A stretch of DNA of 64,000 nt, taken from positions 124,001-188,000 of the forward strand of contig NZ_JAAXKX010000002.1 of assembly GCF_012276755.1 (NCBI RefSeq). The letters run 5' to 3'. The DNA is from Marichromatium bheemlicum. Its GTDB lineage: Bacteria > Pseudomonadota > Gammaproteobacteria > Chromatiales > Chromatiaceae. Numbering within the stretch: the stretch's first letter is position 1; every line of letters starts with the position of its first letter. Both the position numbers and the translations under genes were made by a program. Of this stretch, positions 48,400-60,175 are shown in pieces. A model generated the notes under the pieces. The model was not told the DNA's origin and did no database searches. It saw nothing but the letters and a program-made list of their open reading frames with translations.

Positions 48400-49854
48400 A
48401 TGATGAAGTTCGCTGCGGTACAGAAGGTCCTCGGCCTGCTGCTGGCGGTGTTCAGCTTCGCCATGCTGCCACCAGTGGCGGTGGAGCTGATCTATGCCGA
48501 CGGCGAGACCTGGCCCTTCCTGGTCGCCTTCGCCATCCTGTTCAGCGCCGGGCTGCTGATCTTCCTGCCGGTGATGCGCCACCACGCGGTGCTGCGACTA
48601 CGCGACGGCTTCCTGGTGGTGGTGCTGTTCTGGACCACCCTGGGACTGGCCGGCGCCCTGCCCTTTCTGCTCTCGACCGACCCGGTGCTGTCGCCGACCG
48701 ATGCGGTGTTCGAATCGATCTCGGGGCTGACCACCACCGGCGCGACCGTGATCGTCGGCCTCGACGACCTGCCCAAGTCGATCCTCTTCTACCGCCAACA
48801 GCTGCAGTGGCTCGGCGGTATGGGAATCATCGTGCTGGCCGTCGCGGTGCTGCCGATGCTCGGGATCGGTGGCATGCAGCTCTATCGCGCCGAGATGCCG
48901 GGGCCGATGAAGGACTCCAAGCTCACCCCGCGCATCACCGAGACGGCCAAGGCGCTGTGGTATATCTATCTGTGGATGACGGTGGCCTGCGCACTGGCTT
49001 ACTGGGGCGCGGGCATGACCCTGTTCGACGCTATCGGTCACGCCTTCTCGACCGTGGCCATCGGCGGTTTCTCGACCCACGACCTCAGCATGGGCCACTT
49101 CGACAGCACCCTGATCGAGATGATCGCGGTGGTGTTCATGCTGCTGGCGGGGATGAACTTCGCGCTGCACTTCATGGCGGTGCGCCGTCACAGCCTTGGG
49201 GTCTATCTCCATGACAGTGAGTGGCGCTTCTACCTGCTGATCATCGCGACGGTGACCACCATCGCCACCATCGGGCTCTATCACTCGGACACCTTCATCA
49301 CCTGGGACGATGCCTTCACCAAGGGCCTGTTCCAGGCCGTCTCGATCGGCACCACCACCGGCTTCGCCACCGCCGAGTTCTACTTCTGGCCGCCCTTCCT
49401 GCAGATCCTGCTGCTGTTCACCAGCTTCGTCGGCGGCTGTGCCGGCTCCACCGGCGGCGGCATCAAGGTGATCCGCTTCCTGCTGCTGATCAAGCAGGGC
49501 ATCCGCGAGATCGGGCGCCTGGTCCACCCCAACGCGCAGCTACCGGTACGCATCGGTGGCAAGACCATCGACCACCGCGTGATCGATGCCATCTGGGGGT
49601 TCTTCTCGCTCTATGTCGCCTGTTTCGTGCTGATGTATCTGATGTTGGCGGCCACCGGGCTCGATCTGCTGACCTCCTTCTCGGCGGTCGCCGCCTGTAT
49701 CAACAACCTCGGCCCCGGACTGGCGCAGGTCGGCCCGCACTTCGCCGACATCTACGACCCGGCAAAATGGATCCTGTGCTTTGCCATGCTGCTCGGCCGG
49801 CTCGAGATCTTCACCCTGTTGGTGCTGCTCACCCCGTCGTTCTGGCAACGCTGA
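48400..49854 (+). CDS. trkH: Trk potassium uptake transporter TrkH
   Basis: Inner-membrane K+ channel/transporter subunit, 484 residues, with about ten membrane segments and four selectivity-filter regions (SGLTTTGATV, AIGGFSTHD, IGTTTGFATAEF, CINNLGPGLAQVG). The SFVGGCAGSTGGGIKVIR segment precedes an intramembrane helix. The ATG at 48400 (or 48403) follows trkA by 4 bases. Together with TrkA it forms a complete low-affinity K+ uptake system. Confidence 0.96.
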   Translation: MMKFAAVQKVLGLLLAVFSFAMLPPVAVELIYADGETWPFLVAFAILFSAGLLIFLPVMRHHAVLRLRDGFLVVVLFWTTLGLAGALPFLLSTDPVLSPTDAVFESISGLTTTGATVIVGLDDLPKSILFYRQQLQWLGGMGIIVLAVAVLPMLGIGGMQLYRAEMPGPMKDSKLTPRITETAKALWYIYLWMTVACALAYWGAGMTLFDAIGHAFSTVAIGGFSTHDLSMGHFDSTLIEMIAVVFMLLAGMNFALHFMAVRRHSLGVYLHDSEWRFYLLIIATVTTIATIGLYHSDTFITWDDAFTKGLFQAVSIGTTTGFATAEFYFWPPFLQILLLFTSFVGGCAGSTGGGIKVIRFLLLIKQGIREIGRLVHPNAQLPVRIGGKTIDHRVIDAIWGFFSLYVACFVLMYLMLAATGLDLLTSFSAVAACINNLGPGLAQVGPHFADIYDPAKWILCFAMLLGRLEIFTLLVLLTPSFWQR

Positions 49855-49856
49855 GG

Positions 49857-52418
49857 CTACCCGTCCGGACGCAGCTCGAGGGCGCCGAGGGTGAAGCAGA
49901 AGCGCGCGCCCAGCCCGGGGCCGGGTGACTCGGCCCAGATCCGGCCACCGTGGACCTCGACGATGCGCTGCACCAGGGTCAAACCGATACCGGTCCCGTC
50001 CCCCTCGCGGTCGAGGCGCTCGAACAACCCGAAGATCTTGTGCAGATGGCGCGGGTCGATGCCCTTGCCGTTGTCGGCGACCACCACCACAAGCGCCTCG
50101 TCCTCACGCTCGACACCGATCTCGATGCGCGGCGCTGGCTGCTCACCCATGAACTTGACGGCATTGTCGAGCAGATTGAGGAACACCTCGGTCAGGCGCG
50201 GTCGATCCCCCTGGACCCACACCGGGGCCTCGTGCACCACCACCTCGACCCCGCGCTCGACGATGCGTCCGGCGACCAGCGCGAGCACCTCCTCGATCAC
50301 CTCGTGCAGCCTGAACTCGGTCGGTTCGTTGATCAGCCGACCGATCCGCGAGAGTTCGAGCAGCTCGTCGAGCAATCGGGTCATCCGCTCCGAGGCATTG
50401 CGTATGAAGTCCAGGTCCTTGGCCACACGCGCCGCATCGCCGCCGGCGAGGTCGCGCTCGAGAAAGCCGAGGAAGGTACGGATGGTCACCAGCGGGCTCT
50501 TGAGGTCATGGGAGACGGTATAGGTGAAGCGGGTCAGCTCGTCGGTGCGTTGGCGCAACTCGGCCTCGCGTTCGGTCCGTTCGGTGACGTCCACCGCCAC
50601 CCCGATTACCGCCGCCGCAGCGCTACCGGGATCACGGACCGGGTTGAAATAGGTCTCGAAGACCTGGCGACCGAGGTTGGCGGTGAACTGTACCGCCTCG
50701 CCGCCAAGCGCCCGAGCGATCCCTGCCACGACCCCGGACTCGGCACCGAAGAACCCGGCCACCGAGGTCCCGACCAGGGCCCCGGGGACCAACCCCAGGG
50801 TCTTGAGGCTGCTGCCCTCGCAGAGCTGGAAGACGCCGTCGGCATCGAACTCGAAGATCATCACCGGGGTATTGCTCACCACCGAGCGGAAGCGTGCCTC
50901 GCTAAGGCGCAGCGCCCGCTCGGCCTCCTTGAGTTCGCTGACATCGCGGATGATTTCGAGCGCGCCGAAGACCTGTCCCGCGGCATCGCGCAACGGTGCC
51001 GCCTTGCCCCAGACATGGGCACCACGCCCCCCATAGACACCGGGCAGATGGACCTGGGTGAGCAACACATCGCCGTCTCGCTGGACCTGGTCGTAGTGAC
51101 ACTCGATCTGCTCGGCGACCGCGGCCGGGGCGAACACCAGGTCGATCAGCATCGGGCGCGACTCGCCATAGAAGGCCTTCGCATAGGCGCGTGCGCCACG
51201 CCCCAGCACCGCCTCCCTGGCGATCCCGGACATCTGTTCGATGGCCCGGTTCCAGATGGTGACCATGCCCTCGGCGTCGATCGCGAAAAGGGCATCGGGC
51301 AGGGCATCGATGAGGGTGTCGAGATACTCGCGCGAGGCCTCGAGCGCACGCTCAGCAGCGACCCGCTCGGTGATGTCACGACCGATACAACAGTTGAACT
51401 CGGCACCGTCGACGACGAAATAGTTGGAAACGACCTCCACCGGAAAACGCGTGCCGTCGCTGCGCTGGTGGACGGTCTCGACACGGATCGACGACTCCTC
51501 GCGGAGTCGCGCGAACACCTCGGGGAGCTGCTGCGGCGGGAACACCGGATCGATATCGGGGACGGCCATGCCCAACAGGCGCTCGCGCGCCAGGCCGAGC
51601 GTCGCGCACATGCTGTCGTTGACGTAGACGAAGCGCGCCTCGGCATCGAGCAGAAAGACCTCGTCCCCCGAGTGCTCCAGGGCGAAGTGCGCCAAGCGCT
51701 GCTCTCGCGTCGTCTGCTGCTGTGCGCTGAGATCGCGCAACATCGCCGCCACCAACTCGGGGGCGCCTGTCGCGCTGGGCAACGCGAAGATGGTCGCATC
51801 GGCCAGAAACTGGGTGCCGTCGAGGCGCTGCTGACGCAACTCGCCGCGCCAACCACCGGCGAGCGCCTGGGGCAACAGCGCCTCGAGCACCCCGAGGTCA
51901 TGGCGTGGCCAGAACGGCGCGCCGGCGCGGCCGATCATGTCGCGCGCATCCGCATCACAGCCAAACAGCAGGTGCGCGGCACGGTTAGCATAGATCACCT
52001 CCAGCCGCTCGAGCCGGGCGACGATGATCGCGTCCGAGGCGGCATCGACGACCGACTCGAGCAGTTGTGCCCGACCCGCCGCGCCAGCCGCCGCGACTGC
52101 GCCCGACTCGAACATCAGGGTGCAACAGCGCATCCGCCCCGCCTGATCGAGGACCGGCACCAGATCCACCCGACACTGCCGCCAACGGGGCGAACCGACC
52201 CGCAACCGCAACATCCCACGCCAGGGCCGCGAGTCACTCAGCACCGCCCACGAGGGCGGCACATCGAGCACCGTGGTGAGCGGCTGACCGAGCACCGCCG
52301 CGACCTCAAGCCCCAGCTCCGCCACCCAGTCGGCATCGACCTGACAGATCGTCCCATCGGCGGCAATCACCAGTGCGCCGGCGCTGACCGGCGCCGCCCG
52401 ATTGGATTCTTCGCCCAT
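49857..52418 (-). CDS. Multi-PAS sensor histidine kinase
   Basis: An 853-residue kinase from the ATG at 52418 (GAGG eight bases upstream). About five PAS modules in series (e.g. YANRAAHLLFGCD, VYVNDSMCATLGLAR, VTIWNRAIEQMSG) cover residues ~20-610. HisKA follows with the His in FTYTVSHDLKSPLVTIRTFL, then HATPase with LLDNAVKFMGEQ, DNGKGIDP and GTGIGLTLVQRIVE. The DHp type resembles those paired with Rcp1-like receivers; one is encoded at 54377. No membrane helices, so input is probably cytoplasmic. Confidence 0.9.
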   Translation of the reverse strand: MGEESNRAAPVSAGALVIAADGTICQVDADWVAELGLEVAAVLGQPLTTVLDVPPSWAVLSDSRPWRGMLRLRVGSPRWRQCRVDLVPVLDQAGRMRCCTLMFESGAVAAAGAAGRAQLLESVVDAASDAIIVARLERLEVIYANRAAHLLFGCDADARDMIGRAGAPFWPRHDLGVLEALLPQALAGGWRGELRQQRLDGTQFLADATIFALPSATGAPELVAAMLRDLSAQQQTTREQRLAHFALEHSGDEVFLLDAEARFVYVNDSMCATLGLARERLLGMAVPDIDPVFPPQQLPEVFARLREESSIRVETVHQRSDGTRFPVEVVSNYFVVDGAEFNCCIGRDITERVAAERALEASREYLDTLIDALPDALFAIDAEGMVTIWNRAIEQMSGIAREAVLGRGARAYAKAFYGESRPMLIDLVFAPAAVAEQIECHYDQVQRDGDVLLTQVHLPGVYGGRGAHVWGKAAPLRDAAGQVFGALEIIRDVSELKEAERALRLSEARFRSVVSNTPVMIFEFDADGVFQLCEGSSLKTLGLVPGALVGTSVAGFFGAESGVVAGIARALGGEAVQFTANLGRQVFETYFNPVRDPGSAAAAVIGVAVDVTERTEREAELRQRTDELTRFTYTVSHDLKSPLVTIRTFLGFLERDLAGGDAARVAKDLDFIRNASERMTRLLDELLELSRIGRLINEPTEFRLHEVIEEVLALVAGRIVERGVEVVVHEAPVWVQGDRPRLTEVFLNLLDNAVKFMGEQPAPRIEIGVEREDEALVVVVADNGKGIDPRHLHKIFGLFERLDREGDGTGIGLTLVQRIVEVHGGRIWAESPGPGLGARFCFTLGALELRPDG

Positions 52419-52685
52419 CGCATCCACCTCGCTGAAACGGCCCGCCGGCAGGGGCACGGCCTGCGCATACCGAAAACCCGTGATCGCGTCGGCACCGGCC
52501 GCGCTTTTCCCGAGGGGATCGATTGATTACGCCACGGCTTGCTGCCATTCCTCTATCAGGGCCGTGGTTGGAGACGCCCAACGCGTCGACCGCCCCCGCC
52601 CATCCCCATCGCCGCCGGGGAATCCGGCCAGGGTCACCGACCAGCGCCGTAGGCAATAGACAGTTGACGACAGCGAGGAGCGAAC

Positions 52686-54350
52686 ATGCAGTTCATGCGG
52701 TCACTCACCATCAAGCATCGTCTATGGATCCTCTCGGCGCTGGTACTGGTCGGGATCGCCTCCGGGGTGACGCTCGCCCTCTACGAGATGCGGTCGATCC
52801 TGCTCCAGGAGAAGTTCACTCAGGTCCAGAAACTGGTCGAGACCGCGCAAAGCGTCGTCGAGCACTATCAGCAGCGCACCGAGAGCGGAACGCTCACCCG
52901 CGCCGCCGCCGAGCGTGCGGCGCTCGAGGCCCTGCGCACGATGCGCTACGACGGTGACAACTATTTCTGGGTACGCGATCGTCGCGGTCTCATGCTGATG
53001 CACCCGATCAAGCCCGAGCTGGTCGGTAACGACGGACGCCAACAGACCGACGCCAACGGCAAGCGCTTCGTCGCCGAACTGCTCGAACAGGTCGAGCGTG
53101 ACGGCCGCGGCTCGGTCCACTATCTCTGGCCCAAACCCGGCTCGGACCACCCGGAGCCCAAGCTCGCCTTCTCACAGCTCGAACCCAACTGGGGCTGGAT
53201 GATCTCGAGCGGGATCTATATCGACGACGTCGACACCGCCTTCTGGCGTCACGCGACACTGATGGGCGGGCTCGGCGCCGCCATGCTGGCATTGGTGATG
53301 CTCATGGTCGCGCTCACAGCCGGCTCGATCATCAAACCAATCGATGCCGCCGCCCGCGCCATGCACCGTATCGCCAAGGGCGATGGCGACCTCACCCAGC
53401 GCCTCGACACCAACGGCCGCGACGAGATCACCGACATGGCGGTGGGCTTCAACGAATTCGCCGACAAGACCGAGCGCACCATCGGCGCGATGGCCCATGC
53501 CACCGCACAACTCGCCACCGCCGCCGAGGAGCTCTCGACCATCACCCAGTCCAACAACGACGGTATCGAACGGCAACGCGGCGAGGTCCAGCAGGTGGCC
53601 ACCGCAGTCACCGAGATGACCGCCACCATCAAGGAGATTGCCAAGAGCGCCGAGGACGCCGCCGCCTCGGCCTTCACCGCCGACGAGAGTGCCCGCCAGG
53701 GCAGCGCCACGGTCGACGAGGTGCAATCATCCAACCAGCACCTCGCCCAAGAGATCGCCCAGGTCGCCGATGCGGTGCGCCGTTTCAGCGAGCAGAGTGT
53801 CTCGATCGGCACCGTACTCGATGTCATCCGCGCCATCGCCGAACAGACCAACCTGCTGGCCCTCAACGCCGCCATCGAGGCCGCACGCGCCGGCGAACAG
53901 GGCCGGGGCTTCGCGGTGGTCGCCGACGAGGTCCACACCCTCGCCAGCCGCACCCAGCAGTCCACCACCGAGATCCAACAGATGATCCAGAACCTGCGTG
54001 CGGTCGCCCAGGAGGCGGTCACCGCCATCAACCGGGGCGAGCAACTCACCACCTCGACCCTGCAGCAGGCCAGTCAGGCACACGACGCGCTCGCCGAGAT
54101 CGTCTCGGCCATCACCACCATCCGCGACATGAACACCCATGTCGCCAGCGCGGCCGAGGAGCAGGCAGTCGCGGCCTCGGAGATCGACCGCAGCGTGATC
54201 AAGATCTCCGACCTCTCCGAGGAGGCCGCCGGCAACGCCCAGCACACCGCCAGCGCCAGCCAGGAGCTGGCCCAGCTCGGCGAGGTCCTGCAGCAACTCG
54301 CCGATCAGTTCAAGGTCGGCGAGACCGGCTCACTCCGACCACCGGGGTGA
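52686..54350 (+). CDS. Methyl-accepting chemotaxis protein (sCache_2 sensor)
   Basis: A 554-residue chemoreceptor: membrane helix (~12-32), periplasmic single Cache domain (~35-195; [20 protein letters not shown] is typical of sCache_2, which binds small carboxylates), second membrane helix (~190-215), HAMP, and the cytoplasmic signalling hairpin with the invariant tip [20 protein letters not shown]. No cheA/cheW nearby. It is followed by two receiver-containing genes; the first overlaps its end region. Confidence 0.93.
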   Translation: MQFMRSLTIKHRLWILSALVLVGIASGVTLALYEMRSILLQEKFTQVQKLVETAQSVVEHYQQRTESGTLTRAAAERAALEALRTMRYDGDNYFWVRDRRGLMLMHPIKPELVGNDGRQQTDANGKRFVAELLEQVERDGRGSVHYLWPKPGSDHPEPKLAFSQLEPNWGWMISSGIYIDDVDTAFWRHATLMGGLGAAMLALVMLMVALTAGSIIKPIDAAARAMHRIAKGDGDLTQRLDTNGRDEITDMAVGFNEFADKTERTIGAMAHATAQLATAAEELSTITQSNNDGIERQRGEVQQVATAVTEMTATIKEIAKSAEDAAASAFTADESARQGSATVDEVQSSNQHLAQEIAQVADAVRRFSEQSVSIGTVLDVIRAIAEQTNLLALNAAIEAARAGEQGRGFAVVADEVHTLASRTQQSTTEIQQMIQNLRAVAQEAVTAINRGEQLTTSTLQQASQAHDALAEIVSAITTIRDMNTHVASAAEEQAVAASEIDRSVIKISDLSEEAAGNAQHTASASQELAQLGEVLQQLADQFKVGETGSLRPPG

Positions 54351-54376
54351 GGCGCGGTACAGCGCTGGAGGCGGCC

Positions 54377-54817
54377 ATGCCTGAACAGACACTCTCGGTC
54401 CTACTGATCGAGGACGACCCGGCCCATGCCGAGATCACCCGCCGAGGGCTCGAGGCCAAGCACCTGCCGACGCGCCTGACCCACGTCGAGGACGGCCAGG
54501 CGGCGCTCGACTACCTGTTCCGTCAAGGCCGCTTCAGCGACCCCGAGAGCAGCCCGCGTCCCGACCTCATCCTCCTCGACCTGCGCCTGCCCAAGGTCGC
54601 CGGTCTGGAGGTGCTGCGCCGGATCAAGGCCGACACCCAACTCCGGCGCATCCCGGTGGTGGTCCTGAGCACCTCTGCCGCGCCACCGGATGTGCTCGGC
54701 GCCTACTCCAACCAAGCCAGCAGTTATCTGGTCAAGCCCACCGACTACGAGACCTTCGCCCAGCTGTTCGACTCGCTCAAACACTATTGGCTGGCCTGGA
54801 ACCGTTATCCCGACTGA
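54377..54817 (+). CDS. Rcp1-like single-domain response regulator
   Basis: A 146-residue stand-alone receiver of the Rcp1 type usually linked to PAS or phytochrome kinases: LLIEDDPAHAEITRRGLE, phosphoacceptor Asp in LILLDLRLPKVAGLEVLRRI, VLSTSAAPPDV and YLVKPTDYETF. The ATG at 54377 has GGAGG five bases upstream. Next gene starts 8 bases after its stop, so they are cotranscribed. Confidence 0.93.
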   Translation: MPEQTLSVLLIEDDPAHAEITRRGLEAKHLPTRLTHVEDGQAALDYLFRQGRFSDPESSPRPDLILLDLRLPKVAGLEVLRRIKADTQLRRIPVVVLSTSAAPPDVLGAYSNQASSYLVKPTDYETFAQLFDSLKHYWLAWNRYPD

Positions 54818-54824
54818 GGCCGCC

Positions 54825-57698
54825 ATGACACAATGCCCCCTCTCCGTACTAATCGTCGAGGACGATCCGGCGCACGCCGAGGCAGTCGCGCGGGCCCTCG
54901 AGGACAGTGCCTGCTTCAGCCCACCCCGGATCGCGCAGACCCTGACCGAGGCGCTGCAAGCGATCGCCGCCCAACCGCCGGATGCGGTGATCGCCGACCT
55001 CAACCTGGCCGACGGCAAGGCCTACGAGCTGCTCCCCGGCGACCAGCAGGAGATCCGCTACCCGGTGCTGGTGATGACCAGTCAGGGCGATGAGCAGATG
55101 GCGGTACAGGCGATGAAGGCCGGCGCCCTCGACTATGTCGTCAAGTCCCCCGAGACCTTCACCCAGATGCCGCGCCTGCTCGAACGGGTATTGCGCGAGT
55201 ATGGCCACATCACCGAGCGGACCCGCGCCCAAGAGGCGCTACGCGCCTCAGAACGACGCCTCACCGACATCATCAACTTTCTCCCCGACGCCACCTTCGC
55301 CGTCGACGCCGAGGGCCGGGTGATCGCTTGGAATCTCGCCGTCGAGCGCATGACCGGAGTCACGCGCGAGCAGATCATCGGCACCGGCGATCAGGCCTAT
55401 GCCCTGGCCTTCTACGGCAAGCGCCGAGCCCTGCTCGTCGACCTCATCCTCGCCCCAGAGCACCACCCAACCCACCCCTACGACAACCTCCAGCAGCAAG
55501 AGGGCGACCAACTCACCGCCGAGGTCTTCAACCCCCATCTCGATCAGGGACGTGGGGTCTACCTGCGCTCGGTCGCCTCGCCGCTACGCGACCCCGAGGG
55601 CCGCGTCGTCGGCGCCATCGAGTCGGTGCGCGACATCACCGAACCCAAGCGCGCGCAGCAGGAGATCTTGCGTGCCTATGGCGAGAGTCGTGCCATCACC
55701 GAGGCCGTGCACGACACCCTCTACATGGTCGACCTCGAGGGGCGACTGTTGTGGTGGAACAAGCGCGTCGAGGCCGAGACCGGATACGGTCCGGAGACCC
55801 TACGCCAGCTACCGCTCGAGCAACTCTTCGTCGCCGCCGACGCGCCCCGGCTCAAGCCGGCGATCGCCGCCGCGCTCAGCCATGGCTATTGCGAGATCGA
55901 GGGTCGTACCCAGACCGTCAACGGCATCCGCAGCTACCGCTACAACGGCGTCCCGGTGCGCGACAAACAGGGCGAGGTGATCGGTATCGCCGGGGTCGGC
56001 CAGGACATCACCGAGCGCCTCCACGACCAGGAGCGACTACGACTGGCCGCCGCGGTACTCGACAACACCCACGAGGGCATCATGATCACGGACGCCGCCG
56101 GCAAGCGGCTGGTGGTGGTCAACCAGGCCTTCACCGAGATCAGTGGCTACAGTGAGACGGAGGCCCTCGAGCACCCCCCGAGCCTACTCAAGTCGGGTCG
56201 CCACGACCGTCAGTTCTATCAGGCGATGTGGGCCTCGATCCTGCAGACCGGGCACTGGCAGGGTGAGGTCTGGAACCGTCGGCGCAACGGCGAACTCTTT
56301 CCCGCCTGGCTCACCATCAGCCGGGTGCGCAACGAACATGGCGCGACCACCAACTATGTCGGCATCTTCTCCGACATCAGCCAGGTCAAGCAGTCCGAGG
56401 CCCGGCTCGAGCACCTCGCCCACTACGACGCACTCACCGACCTGCCCAACCGGCTACTGCTGCTCTCGCGCCTGGAACACGCCATCCATCGCGCCGCGCG
56501 CAACGGCCGCAAGGTCGCGGTCCTGTTCATCGACCTCGATCGCTTCAAGAACGTCAACGACAGCCTCGGCCACCCGCTCGGCGACGAGCTGCTGCAGGTC
56601 GTCGCCGAGCGACTGCACGCACGTTGCCGCACCGAGGACACCCTCGCGCGCCTCGGCGGCGACGAGTTCGTGTTGGTGCTCGAGTCGATCGAACGCCCCG
56701 ACGAGGCCGGCAACCTCGCCCAACAGATCATCGAGCTGATGGGCGAGCCCTTCCACCTCTCCGGCGGACGCGAGCTCTATCTCGGCGCGAGCATCGGCAT
56801 CAGCCTCTATCCCGACAACGGCACCGACACCACCCAGCTGCTGCGCAACGCCGACACCGTGATGTACCAGGCCAAGTCACAGGGGCGAAATACCTACCGC
56901 TACTACACCGAGTCGCTCACCCGCGCCGCCAATGCCCGGCTCTCGCTCGAATCACGCCTCAGGCGTGCGCTCGAACGCGAGGAGCTAGTGCTCCACTACC
57001 AGCCCCAAGTCGACATGCGCACCTCCCGGGTCACCGGAGTCGAGGCGCTGGTACGCTGGGAGGACCCGGACGCAGGGCTGATCCCCCCCGACCGCTTCAT
57101 CCCCCTGGCCGAGGAGACCGGGTTGATCATCCCGCTCGGTGCCTGGGTACTGGCCAGCGCCTGTCGCCAGCTCCAGGCCTGGATCGAGGCCGGCGCCCCA
57201 CCGCTGACCCTGGCAGTCAACCTCTCCAGCCACCAATTCGCCCAACCCGATCTGGCCATGCACATCGGCCACGAACTTCAGCTCACCGGCCTCCCCCCGG
57301 AGCTGCTGGAGCTCGAACTCACCGAGAGCACCCTGATGCAGCACGACCGCCGCGGCATGGAGACCTTGGAGGCGCTGCGCGCGCTCGGCATCGCCCTCTC
57401 GATCGACGACTTCGGCACCGGTTACTCCTCGCTGGCCTATCTCAAGCAACTGCCGATCGACAAACTCAAGATCGACAAGAGCTTCGTGCAGGGCATCCCC
57501 GAGGACCGCAACGATGCCGAGATCGCCGCGACCATCATCGCCATGGCGCGCAACCTCAACCTGCGCGTACTCGCCGAGGGCGTCGAGACCGAGGCCCAGC
57601 GCGACTTCCTGCGGCGGGCCGGCTGTGACGCCTACCAGGGCTATCTGTTCAGCCGTCCATTGCCGGGCGCCGCGTTCGCGCGTCAATACCTACGTTGA
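54825..57698 (+). CDS. REC-PAS-GGDEF-EAL cyclic di-GMP signalling protein
   Basis: A 957-residue protein from the ATG at 54825. Order: receiver (~5-125; Asp in AVIADLNLADGKA), PAS (~150-280), PAS (~295-405), PAS (~415-530), GGDEF (~540-695; intact RLGGDEF with an RTED I-site five residues upstream) and EAL (~710-955; EALVRWEDP and DDFGTGYSSLAYLKQLP). Both catalytic sites look intact, so it could make or degrade cyclic di-GMP, with phosphorylation of the receiver as one input. It overlaps the convergent mobB by 16 bases. Confidence 0.92.
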   Translation: MTQCPLSVLIVEDDPAHAEAVARALEDSACFSPPRIAQTLTEALQAIAAQPPDAVIADLNLADGKAYELLPGDQQEIRYPVLVMTSQGDEQMAVQAMKAGALDYVVKSPETFTQMPRLLERVLREYGHITERTRAQEALRASERRLTDIINFLPDATFAVDAEGRVIAWNLAVERMTGVTREQIIGTGDQAYALAFYGKRRALLVDLILAPEHHPTHPYDNLQQQEGDQLTAEVFNPHLDQGRGVYLRSVASPLRDPEGRVVGAIESVRDITEPKRAQQEILRAYGESRAITEAVHDTLYMVDLEGRLLWWNKRVEAETGYGPETLRQLPLEQLFVAADAPRLKPAIAAALSHGYCEIEGRTQTVNGIRSYRYNGVPVRDKQGEVIGIAGVGQDITERLHDQERLRLAAAVLDNTHEGIMITDAAGKRLVVVNQAFTEISGYSETEALEHPPSLLKSGRHDRQFYQAMWASILQTGHWQGEVWNRRRNGELFPAWLTISRVRNEHGATTNYVGIFSDISQVKQSEARLEHLAHYDALTDLPNRLLLLSRLEHAIHRAARNGRKVAVLFIDLDRFKNVNDSLGHPLGDELLQVVAERLHARCRTEDTLARLGGDEFVLVLESIERPDEAGNLAQQIIELMGEPFHLSGGRELYLGASIGISLYPDNGTDTTQLLRNADTVMYQAKSQGRNTYRYYTESLTRAANARLSLESRLRRALEREELVLHYQPQVDMRTSRVTGVEALVRWEDPDAGLIPPDRFIPLAEETGLIIPLGAWVLASACRQLQAWIEAGAPPLTLAVNLSSHQFAQPDLAMHIGHELQLTGLPPELLELELTESTLMQHDRRGMETLEALRALGIALSIDDFGTGYSSLAYLKQLPIDKLKIDKSFVQGIPEDRNDAEIAATIIAMARNLNLRVLAEGVETEAQRDFLRRAGCDAYQGYLFSRPLPGAAFARQYLR

Positions 57699-58255
57699 CC
57701 CAAGCCGCCCCGCCTACCGCCCCCCTCCCCGGCCAACCACTCGAGCACGAACTCGGCCACCGCCTCCGGGTCATCGAGCGCGAGCCGGGGCGGCGCCGGG
57801 GCGGTCAGTGAGGGTCGATCGGTAGCCACGGCGATGATCGCCGGGTCCTCGGGATAGAGCGGTGCGAGCCCGAGCGCGCTGCGATGGACCTCGATCTTGG
57901 CATAGTCGGCTTGCTTGAAACCCTCGACCAGCACCAGGTCGAGCCGCCCCGGATCGAGCCGCGCGAGCAGGGTCTCGAGGTCGGGATCGGCGCCCGTCTC
58001 CGGAGTCTCGACCATCAGCGCCCAGCGCCAGCGCGAGGCCACCAGCACCTGCTCGGCGCCGGCCGCACGCAGCTCGAAGCTGTCCTTGCCGGGATGATCG
58101 ACATCGAAACGATGATGGGCATGCTTGAGGCAGCCCACCCGCAGCCCGCGCGCGCGCAGTCGCGGCAATAATCGGCACAACAGGGTGGTCTTGCCAGTGC
58201 CGCTGGGGGCGACGAAGCCGAGTACCGGCGGGCTTGCTACTGCCATCGCGTTCAC
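57683..58255 (-). CDS. mobB: Molybdopterin-guanine dinucleotide biosynthesis adaptor MobB
   Basis: A P-loop GTP-binding protein that assists MobA in forming molybdenum bis-MGD cofactor. The 190 residues include the Walker A loop GFVAPSGTGKTTLL (~13-26), CLKHAHHRFDVDHPGKDS and DLVLVEGFKQADYAKIEV. Normal family length. It is divergent from ettA and does not neighbour other mo genes here. Confidence 0.93.
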   Translation of the reverse strand: MNAMAVASPPVLGFVAPSGTGKTTLLCRLLPRLRARGLRVGCLKHAHHRFDVDHPGKDSFELRAAGAEQVLVASRWRWALMVETPETGADPDLETLLARLDPGRLDLVLVEGFKQADYAKIEVHRSALGLAPLYPEDPAIIAVATDRPSLTAPAPPRLALDDPEAVAEFVLEWLAGEGGGRRGGLGQRRY

Positions 58256-58410
58256 TCCTCGGGACAGCGGTCGTGGGCGGTCGTCTGCGCTTGGACTTTT
58301 CCCGGGGGGCAGCGCAGAATGGACCCTCGTCCGGGGCGCAACACCTCGGCCCGGGCGCCCCGCCGCGCCCGGACCATCACCCGATTCTCGACAACGACCG
58401 CAAGGACCTC

Positions 58411-60078
<1,668 letters not shown>

Positions 60079-60084
60079 CCCGCC

Positions 60085-60108
60085 CCGGCGCCGCCCCGGC
60101 GGCGCCGG
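60085..60108 (+). terminator. GC-rich hairpin after ettA
   Basis: An 11-bp perfect inverted repeat (60085-60095 with 60098-60108), all G and C, starting 6 bases past the ettA stop. No T run follows, so intrinsic termination would be weak; it could serve as a transcript 3' end stabiliser. Confidence 0.4.
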
Positions 60109-60175
60109 TCGTCCGGGCAGATCCGACCCCGGGTGCCCGTCCATCTGCACAGGCGCCGCCACCCCAGGAATGCCC

